From assembly GCF_000379825.1 (NCBI RefSeq), contig NZ_KB903835.1:310217-374216 (forward strand): DNA of 64,000 nucleotides. The letters are read 5' to 3'. Positions 13,984-20,393 of the stretch are shown piece by piece; within the stretch, counting starts at the first letter, position 1, and the number at the start of each line of letters is the position of its first letter. Under the pieces are notes generated by a model. That model was not told the origin of the DNA. It worked only from the letters and a program-made list of their open reading frames with translations, and searched no databases. Source of the stretch: Longispora albida DSM 44784. Its GTDB lineage: Bacteria; Actinomycetota; Actinomycetes; Mycobacteriales; Micromonosporaceae. A program made the position numbers and the translations under genes.

Positions 13984-14229
13984 CCCTCTGCCCTCAGTCC
14001 ATCGATGATCGTCGCTGGCATGGTTCTAGTGACCGTCACGTTCGGTTACGCGCTGTCGTGCTGGCTCGCGCCGTTCGCACGCTGCCGCCGCTGCGCCGGG
14101 GCCGGCACGCGCAAGTCACTACTCGGCCACCGAAAACCCTGCCGGTCGTGTGACGCGACCGGATGGCGGCTACGCGCCGGACGCCGCATCGCGAACACGC
14201 TCCGTGATCTACGCGACGCCAGCCGATGA
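13963..14229 (+). CDS. Membrane-anchored DnaJ-type zinc-finger protein
   Basis: 88 residues; GGAGGG about eight bases before ATG 13963. One transmembrane helix (about 15-37) is followed by CRRCAGAG and CRSCDATG, two CxxCxGxG-type motifs 22 residues apart forming one predicted zinc site, then a basic tail (RLRAGRRIANTLRDLRDASR). It would place a zinc finger and a basic nucleic-acid-binding tail at the inner face of the membrane, close to TraB. A similar soluble zinc-finger protein is encoded before traB at 11353. Role in transfer is inferred. Confidence 0.65.
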   Translation: MTILAATPSALSPSMIVAGMVLVTVTFGYALSCWLAPFARCRRCAGAGTRKSLLGHRKPCRSCDATGWRLRAGRRIANTLRDLRDASR

Positions 14230-14245
14230 CCCGCCACGCACCCGC

Positions 14246-14253
14246 AAGGAGGT
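14246..14253 (+). promoter_or_regulatory. Perfect Shine-Dalgarno fixing the primase-polymerase start
   Basis: AAGGAGGT lies five bases before ATG 14259. This decides against the upstream in-frame ATG at 14226, which only offers an ATGA overlap with the previous stop. Confidence 0.85.
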
Positions 14254-14258
14254 ACCCC

Positions 14259-15221
14259 ATGAACAACCAGAACGCGCTGCTGAACGCAGCACTTACTGCC
14301 GCTGCCCGGGGCTGGGCGGTGTTCCCGCTCGTGCCGGGCAGCAAGCGCCCGGCGTTCCCCGGCCACACCAAGGACGACTGCACGCTCAGCGAGTACCGGT
14401 GCCGTTCGGCTGGGCGGCACGTCGGGTGGGAGGAACGCGCGACCACCGATCCTGGCCGTGTCCGGCGGGCGTGGGCCTCGGTGCCGTACAACATCGGGAT
14501 TGCGTGCGGGCCGTCCGGGCTGGTCGTTGTTGACTGCGATCTCCCGAAGGAACTCACGGGTGAGGGTAACCCGGCGCAGTGGCCGTGTGAGTGGGCGGCC
14601 GAGATGTGCACGTGCGGCGCTGACGTGCTCGCTGTCGTCGCGGAGCGGGCTGGGCACACGTGGCCATCGGAGACGTTCATCGTGCGGACTGGCGGGGGCG
14701 GGGAGCACCACTACTACCGCCACCCCGGCGGCGGCCCGGCGCTGCGGAACACGCAGGGGGAGCTGGGCTGGCTGGTCGACACCCGCGCTCACGGCGGCTA
14801 CGTCGTCGCCCCCGGTTCCATCGTGGACCGGCGGCCCTACGCGATCGAATGGGACACCGGCCCGGCCCCGCTGCCGGGCTGGCTGGCCGGGCTGCTCGAA
14901 CCGGCCCCGCTGCCCCCTCAGGAACCGGTTGTAGTCCAGCTCCGGCCTGACCGTCGCGGCAGGTACCTGCAAGCCGCGATCGACGCCAGTGTCTCGGCCG
15001 TGGTGAAGTCCGGCGACGGGCAGCACAACGCGGCCCTGTACAGGGCGGCGGTGTCTCTCGGGCAGCTCGTGGCCGGGGGAGAACTCACCGAGGCTGAGGT
15101 CATCTACGCCCTGAGCCAGGCAGCCGCGCGTATCAGGCACGGGCAGGGCGGTGAGGCCCGGCGCACGATCCGTTCGGGGCTGAGGGCTGGGGCGGCACGG
15201 CCTAGGAGCGTGGCCGCATGA
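14259..15221 (+). CDS. Bifunctional DNA primase/polymerase (PrimPol) replication protein
   Basis: 320 residues (MNNQNALLNAALTAAARGWA). The N-terminal PrimPol domain (about 5-220) shows VFPLVPGSKRPAF, NIGIACGPSGLVVVDCD with the catalytic Asp pair, FIVRTGGGGEHHYY with the His, and GGYVVAPGSI. These are the archaeo-eukaryotic-primase-like hallmarks of plasmid and phage replicases. The C-terminal 100 residues are helical (YLQAAIDASVSAVV). It makes primers and extends them. With the RepA-like helicase encoded two genes on, it forms a complete initiation pair for theta-type replication of the excised circle. Stop overlaps the next start (ATGA). Confidence 0.9.
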   Translation: MNNQNALLNAALTAAARGWAVFPLVPGSKRPAFPGHTKDDCTLSEYRCRSAGRHVGWEERATTDPGRVRRAWASVPYNIGIACGPSGLVVVDCDLPKELTGEGNPAQWPCEWAAEMCTCGADVLAVVAERAGHTWPSETFIVRTGGGGEHHYYRHPGGGPALRNTQGELGWLVDTRAHGGYVVAPGSIVDRRPYAIEWDTGPAPLPGWLAGLLEPAPLPPQEPVVVQLRPDRRGRYLQAAIDASVSAVVKSGDGQHNAALYRAAVSLGQLVAGGELTEAEVIYALSQAAARIRHGQGGEARRTIRSGLRAGAARPRSVAA

Positions 15222-15409
15222 GCGCGCATCGGTGGGTCTGGCGTGGCCGGTACAACGCGCACTGCCAGATGTGCGGGACGTGGGCGCAGCGCCGCCCGTC
15301 GCCGTACGAACGGCGCTGGTTCACCGAATGGCGGCTGCCAGACGGCACCTGGCGCGACAACTACAACGGTGAGCCCGCACCGTCCTGCACGAGGGGAGGA
15401 ACGTCATGA
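15218..15409 (+). CDS. 63-residue zinc-finger-like protein between the replication genes
   Basis: Starts with an ATGA overlap and ends with another, so it is fully inside the replication operon. CQMCGTW and a later single Cys (PSCTRGG) make a partial zinc-knuckle pattern. The protein is very rich in Trp and Arg (HRWVWRGRYNAHC, ERRWFTEWRLPDGTWRD), typical of a small nucleic-acid-binding protein. Its fixed position between primase and helicase suggests an accessory to replication initiation, which is inference. No family name recognised. Confidence 0.6.
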   Translation: MSAHRWVWRGRYNAHCQMCGTWAQRRPSPYERRWFTEWRLPDGTWRDNYNGEPAPSCTRGGTS

Positions 15410-16569
15410 CCGGCGAACACGAACGAGCGCACCTGCGGGCCGTGCCCAGCCCGGAACCGGCTGAAACACTGCCGCGTGAGCTGCCCCGTCAGCGCGTGTG
15501 GTGGACAGCATGCGATCTGATGGCCCAGGAGTTCGAAGAGCCCAAGTGGGCTGTGCCTGGCGTGTTCTGCGAGGGAGTGACCCTGCTGTGCGGGCCGCCG
15601 AAGGTCGGCAAGTCGTGGCTCAGCCTGGACCTGGCGCTGACCGTCGCGTCCGGCGGCACGGCGTTCGGGCGTATCCCGGTAGAGGCGGGGCCGGTGCTGT
15701 ACCTGGCGCTGGAAGACACGGCACGCCGGTTGCAGGACCGCATGCGGACCCTGCTGGCTGGCGGCAGCGCACCGGAAAACCTCACGCTCCTGACCGCGTG
15801 CCCGGCTCTCGACATGGGCGGCCACGACATGATCACCGGCTGGCTCGACGCCAACCCCGGTGCGCGCATGATCGTGGTCGACGTGCTCACCAAGGTGCGG
15901 GCGGAGGCGTCGCAGGGCGCGACGGCATACCAGGCCGACTACGCCGCCCTGGCGCCGCTGCTGCGGATCAGCCACGACTACTCGATAACGGTCGTCGTCA
16001 TCCACCACGTCCGCAAACAGGGTTCGGATGACTTCCTGGCGACGGTCTCCGGCACCAACGGCCTGGCCGGTGCCGCAGACGCCACGATGGTTCTCGCACG
16101 CTCACGCGGTACCGCAGACGGCGTGCTGCACATGACCGGCCGCGACATCGAAGAGGCCGAGCACGCACTCGCGTTCTCGAAAGAGACCGGCCGCTGGACC
16201 ATGCTCGACGGCCCGGCAGAGCTGCACACCACCACCGACACCCGCTCGGCGATCCTCGCGTGGCTGCACGCCAACCCCGGCAACGGACCACGCGCGATCG
16301 CGGCCGGAACCGGCCTGGCCGAATCCAACGTCAAGAAGACATGCCAGCGGATGGCGGCAGACGGGCTGCTGTCCGCTGACGCTAAAAGCCGCTACACCGC
16401 GATCGGCCAGCGGCACCAGGAGCAGGGGGACACGGCGGGGGACATCCCCGGTGTCCCCCATGTCCCCCGTGTCTCCCTACTACCCCTGAGCTGGGAAAAC
16501 TCGGGGGACACGCAGGGGGACACTCAGCCCGGGACGCCCCCGGTGGCACCCGGCAGCCCGGCACCGTGA
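15406..16569 (+). CDS. RepA-like RecA-fold ATPase/helicase
   Basis: 387 residues. Walker A LLCGPPKVGKSWLSLDLAL lies at about 60-75 and Walker B RMIVVDVLTKVRAEA at about 155. TVVVIHHVRKQGSDDF and SGTNGLAGAADATMVL follow, matching the AAA_25/RepA hexameric replicative helicase family. A winged-helix-like region (about 285-335: NGPRAIAAGTGLAESNVKKT) comes next. The last 60 residues are low-complexity because the DNA there is the GGGGGACA repeat (16425-16524), an origin-like array embedded in coding sequence. With the primase-polymerase it should replicate the excised element. Confidence 0.88.
   Translation: MTGEHERAHLRAVPSPEPAETLPRELPRQRVWWTACDLMAQEFEEPKWAVPGVFCEGVTLLCGPPKVGKSWLSLDLALTVASGGTAFGRIPVEAGPVLYLALEDTARRLQDRMRTLLAGGSAPENLTLLTACPALDMGGHDMITGWLDANPGARMIVVDVLTKVRAEASQGATAYQADYAALAPLLRISHDYSITVVVIHHVRKQGSDDFLATVSGTNGLAGAADATMVLARSRGTADGVLHMTGRDIEEAEHALAFSKETGRWTMLDGPAELHTTTDTRSAILAWLHANPGNGPRAIAAGTGLAESNVKKTCQRMAADGLLSADAKSRYTAIGQRHQEQGDTAGDIPGVPHVPRVSLLPLSWENSGDTQGDTQPGTPPVAPGSPAP
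16425..16524. repeat. GGGGGACA repeat block, right copy inside repA
   Basis: Repeated GGGGGACA and TGTCCCCC units within the 3' end of the helicase gene, read as GDTAGDIPGVPHVP and similar peptides. Its reverse complement matches 4431-4530 across about 100 bp, including the CGAGTTTT spacer. Iteron arrays at the end of rep genes are a known plasmid arrangement. Confidence 0.65.
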
Positions 16570-16581
16570 AAGCCACTCTGA

Positions 16582-16609
16582 GGGCCGGGGTAGCACCTAA
16601 CCCCGGCCC
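16582..16609 (+). terminator. Hairpin after the replication operon
   Basis: GGGCCGGGG (16582-16590) pairs with CCCCGGCCC (16601-16609), 12 bp after the helicase stop. A wider repeat GGCTCCAC/GTGGAGCC follows at about 16622-16672. This ends the long operon before the xis/int pair. Confidence 0.55.
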
Positions 16610-16764
16610 GCCCGAGATCTTGGCTCCACGGCCCTCTCAGACCCCCTCTGAAACGGCCACTGTGGAGCCGCAACAGCAAGTCAACACAAAGGACAGTGAA
16701 GCACGGAAAGGCGCTCAGGGAGCCATACAGGGGCCGCGCGGCCTGCCAGGGGAGGGGTGCAGTT

Positions 16765-17121
16765 ATGAAGTCGAGGGATTCTGAGCCCAGCGGGGCTCGC
16801 GGAAGTAGCCTGTTGAGCCGCATCACGCTCTACAGCCCGGCGGAGGTTGCTAAGGCTCTTCGGTGTTCAGAGTGGTGGGTGAAGGAGCAAGCACGCAAGC
16901 GCCGGATTCCATTCACCTGGCTCGGCGGAAGCTACCAGTTCACCGAGGAACACGTAGTCGAAATCATCCGCGTGTTTGAGAAGACACCGGCCAGCATGAC
17001 GCCTGCACCATCGGCCGCGCGGCGGGTCCCGCAGCAGCGGAAGGCATTGCCTGCGGGGTCCGCGCTACTGGTGGCCAGGGTGCCACGCCGTGCGCAGCGC
17101 GCCGGAGAGCCAGGCTCGTAA
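16765..17121 (+). CDS. xis: Excisionase (MerR-like helix-turn-helix)
   Basis: 118 residues from ATG 16765 with GGGGAGGGG eight bases upstream. The core (about 24-72) reads LYSPAEVAKALRCSEWWVKE, QARKRRIPFTWLGGSYQFTE, HVVEIIRVF, the winged-helix excisionase/MerR DNA-binding pattern used by Xis proteins. The C-terminal 45 residues are basic and disordered. It lies directly upstream of the integrase gene, separated by a hairpin terminator, and would bend DNA at the att sites to favour excision. Confidence 0.82.
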   Translation: MKSRDSEPSGARGSSLLSRITLYSPAEVAKALRCSEWWVKEQARKRRIPFTWLGGSYQFTEEHVVEIIRVFEKTPASMTPAPSAARRVPQQRKALPAGSALLVARVPRRAQRAGEPGS

Positions 17122-17139
17122 TTGGACTGTGTGTTTTTC

Positions 17140-17170
17140 AGCCGCCCGGCCTTTTGCCGGGCGGCTTTCC
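17140..17170 (+). terminator. Terminator between xis and int
   Basis: AGCCGCCCGG pairs with CCGGGCGGCT around a 7-nt loop, followed by TTCC. It would reduce read-through from xis into int and so set their ratio. Confidence 0.65.
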
Positions 17171-17196
17171 TTCGTCTGGAGAGGTGGTGACGCCGC

Positions 17197-18711
17197 ATGG
17201 CGTACGCAGAGAACCGCACGGGTTACTGGCGTGGCCGGTACAAGATTGAAGCGGGGAATTACGGCACGGTCAAAGACGAGGCGGGCGCGACGATCCGCTT
17301 TCGTACCAAGCGAGAGGCCGAGCAGGCAGCAGAGGAAGAAGAGGCCAAGGTCCGCAAGCGCACCTGGCGTGACCCTGCTCTGGGCCAGGAAAAGTTCAGC
17401 TCGTACGTCAACGAGTGGTACGCAGGTCAGGATCTCGCCGTATCGACCATGCAGACCTACCGGCGCAATATTGAGACGCACCTGCTCCCGGCGTTCGGTG
17501 GCCGGGCGCTGGCTGACATCAAACGTTCCGATATCGACGCGTGGGAGAAGGCCGAGCGGGCGCTGGGCTACGCGGAATCCACCATTAAGACCTGGCGGGC
17601 AACACTGCACCTGATCCTGTCGGACGCGCTCCATGACAAGCTGATCACTGCTAACCCGGTGACCAAACGGCGGGGTCGCGGCAGGCGTGCTGGCCGCTCA
17701 AGCCGTCGTGGGCCAGAAAAGGCTGTGACCAGCGCTCTGGGGATTGTCCTGATCGCTGAACGGGCCGCCCTGCTGTCGGGCCGTGATGATGAGTTTGTGG
17801 CCATCGTGACCAAGGGGTTTACCGGCATGCGGTGGGGTGAGCTGGTCGGCCTGGAGAAGGAGTATGTCCGGGCGCGGGAGCTGCGGGTGGAGTGGCAGCT
17901 TTACGAGCTGGACACGGGGGAACTGCACCGCTGCCCGCCCAAGGACGATTCCATGCGGACCGTCGACCTGCCGGAGTGGCACGGCAAGCTCCTGGCTGAC
18001 CACATCGCGCACGCCGCGCCCCAGCCGTGCGCCTGCCACGGGCGCACGTACGTGTTCAGGGGCCACCGGCCCGCCAACGGGGCGGCCAGCCAGCCGGGGG
18101 CCAAGATTGTGGACGTGGCCCGGCGGGCGGGGGTGTCCACGGGCACGGTGTCCAACGTGCTGAACCGGCCGGACACGGTCCCGGAAGTCACGCGGGCCAA
18201 GGTGCAGTCGGCCATCTCGGATCTTGGCTACGTGCGCAGCGCGCGGGCGGGAGAGCTGGCGGCGCACTGGCGGCGGTCTGGCTTTGCGAGCTGGCTATTT
18301 CACCCGGCGGCCACGGGCCAGTATCCGTCGCAGGGCCAGCCGCGACCGGTGCCGGTCCTGGGTGAGCCCTGGCCCGGAGTGCCTGCGAGGGGGCGGGGCG
18401 CGGCCCTGCGTGCTGATGCCTGCTGGCTGCCGGTTGCTCCCAGGCTGACGCCGCACGGCCTCCGGCACACTCACAAGACGCTCATGGACGGTCTCGGTAT
18501 CCCCGCTCAGCTCAAGGACGAGCGGATGGGGCACCTGGACGGTTCGGTGCAGGCTCGCTACTCGCACATCACTGCCGAGATGAGAGAAGGGCTCATGACC
18601 GGCTTGACTGGACTGTGGCACGCCGCGCTGGCCGAGCGCCGGTCGCTGAGCCCGGGCTCTCCGGTGGGTGCACTTGACCGGCTGCTGCGCGGGAAGATTC
18701 CCGGCTTCTGA
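17197..18711 (+). CDS. int: Tyrosine-recombinase integrase with an inserted LacI-type helix-turn-helix
   Basis: 504 residues, longer than the usual 380-450. Start ATG 17197 follows GGAGAGGTGG. An arm-binding-like N-terminus and core-binding SAM-like domain (about 63-150) precede the catalytic domain with Arg212 (GFTGMRWGEL), His420-x-x-Arg423 (LTPHGLRHTH), His446 (MGHLDG) and nucleophile Tyr455 (ARYSHI). All are present, so it should be active. Between the two halves of the catalytic domain, residues about 303-346 read IVDVARRAGVSTGTVSNVLN and continue to ISDLGYV, a clear LacI-family DNA-binding domain. It recombines the 48-bp core in tRNA-Pro. The insert may add a DNA contact or autoregulation. 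Confidence 0.92.
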   Translation: MAYAENRTGYWRGRYKIEAGNYGTVKDEAGATIRFRTKREAEQAAEEEEAKVRKRTWRDPALGQEKFSSYVNEWYAGQDLAVSTMQTYRRNIETHLLPAFGGRALADIKRSDIDAWEKAERALGYAESTIKTWRATLHLILSDALHDKLITANPVTKRRGRGRRAGRSSRRGPEKAVTSALGIVLIAERAALLSGRDDEFVAIVTKGFTGMRWGELVGLEKEYVRARELRVEWQLYELDTGELHRCPPKDDSMRTVDLPEWHGKLLADHIAHAAPQPCACHGRTYVFRGHRPANGAASQPGAKIVDVARRAGVSTGTVSNVLNRPDTVPEVTRAKVQSAISDLGYVRSARAGELAAHWRRSGFASWLFHPAATGQYPSQGQPRPVPVLGEPWPGVPARGRGAALRADACWLPVAPRLTPHGLRHTHKTLMDGLGIPAQLKDERMGHLDGSVQARYSHITAEMREGLMTGLTGLWHAALAERRSLSPGSPVGALDRLLRGKIPGF

Positions 18712-18718
18712 CGGCCGG

Positions 18719-18763
18719 TTTTCAAGATCCTCTCCCAGGATTCTCCCAGAACAGATCTTGAAA
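18719..18763 (+). promoter_or_regulatory. Right-end integrase arm-like site
   Basis: TTTTCAAGATC (18719-18729), then TCTCCCAG at 18731-18738 and 18742-18749 (11 bp apart), then GATCTTGAAA (18754-18763). The outer parts form a 10-bp inverted repeat. The same unit occurs at 2068-2095 and about 4087-4116. It lies about 50 bp inside the right att core. Confidence 0.55.
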
Positions 18764-18767
18764 CGAA

Positions 18768-18804
18768 TCAGGGCCGGTTCCCCGTGAAGGAGAACCGGCC
18801 CTGA
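18768..18804 (-). terminator. tRNA-Pro terminator supplied by the element
   Basis: 13-bp stem (TCAGGGCCGGTTC and complement), 14 bp after the CCA end of the tRNA on the minus strand. It is equivalent to 1875-1911 with the A:T pair changed to G:C on both sides, so pairing was kept. Confidence 0.75.
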
Positions 18805-18814
18805 CCTGCACTTA

Positions 18815-18862
18815 TCTTGGTCGGGGTAGCCGGATTTGAACCGACGGCCTCTACGTCCCGAA
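18815..18862. repeat. attR: 48-bp repeat within the functional tRNA-Pro
   Basis: Identical to 1922-1969. It covers the CCA end, acceptor 3' strand, T arm, variable loop and the 3' part of the anticodon arm. Thus the element restores the 3' half of the tRNA it interrupts. Confidence 0.9.
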
Positions 18863-18894
18863 CGTAGCGCGCTACCAAACTGCGCCATACCCCG
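18818..18894 (-). tRNA. tRNA-Pro, anticodon CGG, CCA encoded
   Basis: 77 nt on the minus strand, beginning CGGGGTATGGCGC and ending CTACCCCGACCA. The acceptor pairs CGGGGTA with TACCCCG. The anticodon stem CTACG/CGTAG encloses loop TTCGGGA with anticodon CGG, and the T loop is TTCAAAT. It is very like bacterial proK-type tRNA-Pro. The 5' 32 bases are chromosomal and the remainder now comes from the element. A -10-like TACTAT lies at 18914-18909 on the minus strand. Confidence 0.95.
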
Positions 18895-18947
18895 AAGCGT
18901 GCCGGGAAATAGTAGCGCAGCCCCCAGGGGCTAGGCCAATCGGGTTA

Positions 18948-19847
18948 CTACCTGGGGACGAGGGTCAGGATCGTGGCCTCCGGCGGGCAGGCGAACCGGA
19001 AGGGCGTATAAGGATTCGTGCCCAGCCCGGCCGACACGTGCAGCCAGGCGGCGTGCTCGCCGGCCGCGTACCAGTGCAGGCCCTTGGCCATCGAGCGCGG
19101 CAGGTCGCAGTTGGTGACGAGCGCGCCGACCCCCGGCAGGCAGACCTGGCCGCCGTGTGTGTGCCCGGCCATCATCAGGTCGTAGCCGTCGGCGGCCATC
19201 CGGTCGAGTACCCGGGGCTCCGGGGAGTGGGTGACGGCGATCCGGACGTCGGCTTCCGGGTCGGCGGGGCCTGCGACGGCGTCGTAGTCGTCGAGGTGGA
19301 TGTGCGGGTCGTCCACGCCGGCGAACGCGATCTGCTTGCCGCCTGCCTTCAGCGTGGCCTTGGCGTTGTTGAGGTCGGCCCAGCCCGCCGAGGTGAGCGC
19401 CGCCCGCAGCTCCTCGGCCGGGAGGTCGGCGCCCTGTTTGTAGACCCGGTTCGGGTTGAAGTACATGAACGGGTTCTTCGGGACCGGGCCGCGGTAGTCG
19501 TTGGAGCCGAAGACGAACGCGCCGGGGAAGTCGAGCAGTGGCTCGATCGCCCGCAGCACGCCGGGCAGCGACTCGGGATGGGCCATGTTGTCGCCGGTCA
19601 GCAGGACCAGGTCAGGGTCGAGGGCCGCGAGTGAGGCCACCCAGTCCTGCTTGCCGCGCTGGCCGGGCGTCATGTGCAGGTCGGTGACCTGCAGGACCCG
19701 GAGTGGCTCGGCGTCGGCTGCCAGGACCGGCACGTCCACCCGGCGCAGCGTGTACCGCACGCGCTCGACGAAGGTGCCATAGGCGACGCAGGCGGCGCCG
19801 GCGAGGCCGATCGCGCCCGCCAGACGAAATACAGTGCGTGTCCGCAT
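18948..19847 (-). CDS. Metallophosphoesterase (Rv3683-like)
   Basis: 299 residues. The N-terminal membrane anchor (VFRLAGAIGLAGAACVAYGT) is followed by a calcineurin-type domain: QVTDLHMTPGQ (D-x-H), LLTGDN (GD), VFGSNDY (GN-D-like), VTHSPEP and AGHTHGGQ. These supply the two-metal ligands. Substrate unknown. The gene is beside ponA2 exactly as Rv3683 lies beside ponA2 in M. tuberculosis, which suggests a conserved cell-envelope role. It diverges from yqeY with a 24-bp gap. Confidence 0.9.
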   Translation of the reverse strand: MRTRTVFRLAGAIGLAGAACVAYGTFVERVRYTLRRVDVPVLAADAEPLRVLQVTDLHMTPGQRGKQDWVASLAALDPDLVLLTGDNMAHPESLPGVLRAIEPLLDFPGAFVFGSNDYRGPVPKNPFMYFNPNRVYKQGADLPAEELRAALTSAGWADLNNAKATLKAGGKQIAFAGVDDPHIHLDDYDAVAGPADPEADVRIAVTHSPEPRVLDRMAADGYDLMMAGHTHGGQVCLPGVGALVTNCDLPRSMAKGLHWYAAGEHAAWLHVSAGLGTNPYTPFRFACPPEATILTLVPR

Positions 19848-19871
19848 GACGCCTAGCGTAGTTTTCCCGGT

Positions 19872-20324
19872 ATGGCGACTCTCAAGGACCGGCTGGAAAC
19901 CGACATGCGTTCCGCGATGAAGGAGCGCGACGAGCTGCGTACGGGCACCCTGCGCATGACCCTGACCGCGATCAGGAACGCCGAGGTGGCAGGCAAGACC
20001 GCCCGTGAGCTGTCCGACGACGAGGTGCTGGCCGTGGTCGCGAAGGAGGCGAAGAAGCGCAGGGAGTCAGCGCTCGCCTTCACCGAGGGCAACCGGCCGG
20101 AGCTGGCGGAGCGGGAGCTGGCCGAGGAGCAGATCCTGACCGTGTACCTGCCGGTGCCGCTCACCGACGACGAACTCGCCGGGATCGTCGCCGAGGCGCT
20201 GGCCGCCGGGAGCTTCGAGGGGCCGAAGGCGCTGGGGCAGGCCATGAAGGCCGCTCAGGCTGCCGTCGCCGGTCGCGCGGAGGGCGGCAGGGTCGCAGCT
20301 GAGGTACGCCGCCAGCTGGGCTGA
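19872..20324 (+). CDS. GatB/YqeY domain protein
   Basis: 150 residues, start ATG 19872. The pattern MATLKDRLETDMRSAMKERD, LRMTLTAIRNAEV, then ERELAEEQILTVYLP and KALGQAMKAAQAAVAGRAEG is typical of YqeY proteins, all-helical relatives of the GatB tail that binds tRNA in amidotransferases. Stand-alone versions have no settled function, perhaps tRNA-related. It ends at a near-perfect palindromic terminator shared with the convergent ponA2. Confidence 0.9.
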   Translation: MATLKDRLETDMRSAMKERDELRTGTLRMTLTAIRNAEVAGKTARELSDDEVLAVVAKEAKKRRESALAFTEGNRPELAERELAEEQILTVYLPVPLTDDELAGIVAEALAAGSFEGPKALGQAMKAAQAAVAGRAEGGRVAAEVRRQLG

Positions 20325-20347
20325 GCAAGACCCGCTCACAGTGAACG

Positions 20348-20380
20348 GAAGGGCCGGGAGGATCATCCTCCCGGCCCTTC
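20348..20380. terminator. Bidirectional terminator between yqeY and ponA2
   Basis: A 33-bp palindrome with 16-bp perfect arms (GAAGGGCCGGGAGGAT and complement) and a single central base, between two convergent stops. Confidence 0.8.
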
Positions 20381-20393
20381 TCACGCGTACTGG

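Larger units (their letters stand above)
1922..18862. mobile_element. Actinomycete integrative and conjugative element (AICE) in tRNA-Pro(CGG)
   Basis: About 16.9 kb lies between two perfect 48-bp direct repeats that correspond to the 3' half of a tRNA-Pro gene. A tyrosine integrase gene lies next to the right repeat with an excisionase gene just before it. Inside are the hallmark AICE modules: GntR-type regulator, NUDIX, DUF6284 and RRQRL-type small proteins, Spd-like membrane protein, FtsK/TraB DNA translocase, primase-polymerase and RepA-like helicase. Conjugation in such elements moves double-stranded DNA through TraB. The replicase here is of the primase-polymerase plus RecA-like helicase type rather than the RepSA rolling-circle type. 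A decayed second left end (1988-4008) suggests accretion of two related elements. Confidence 0.92.
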
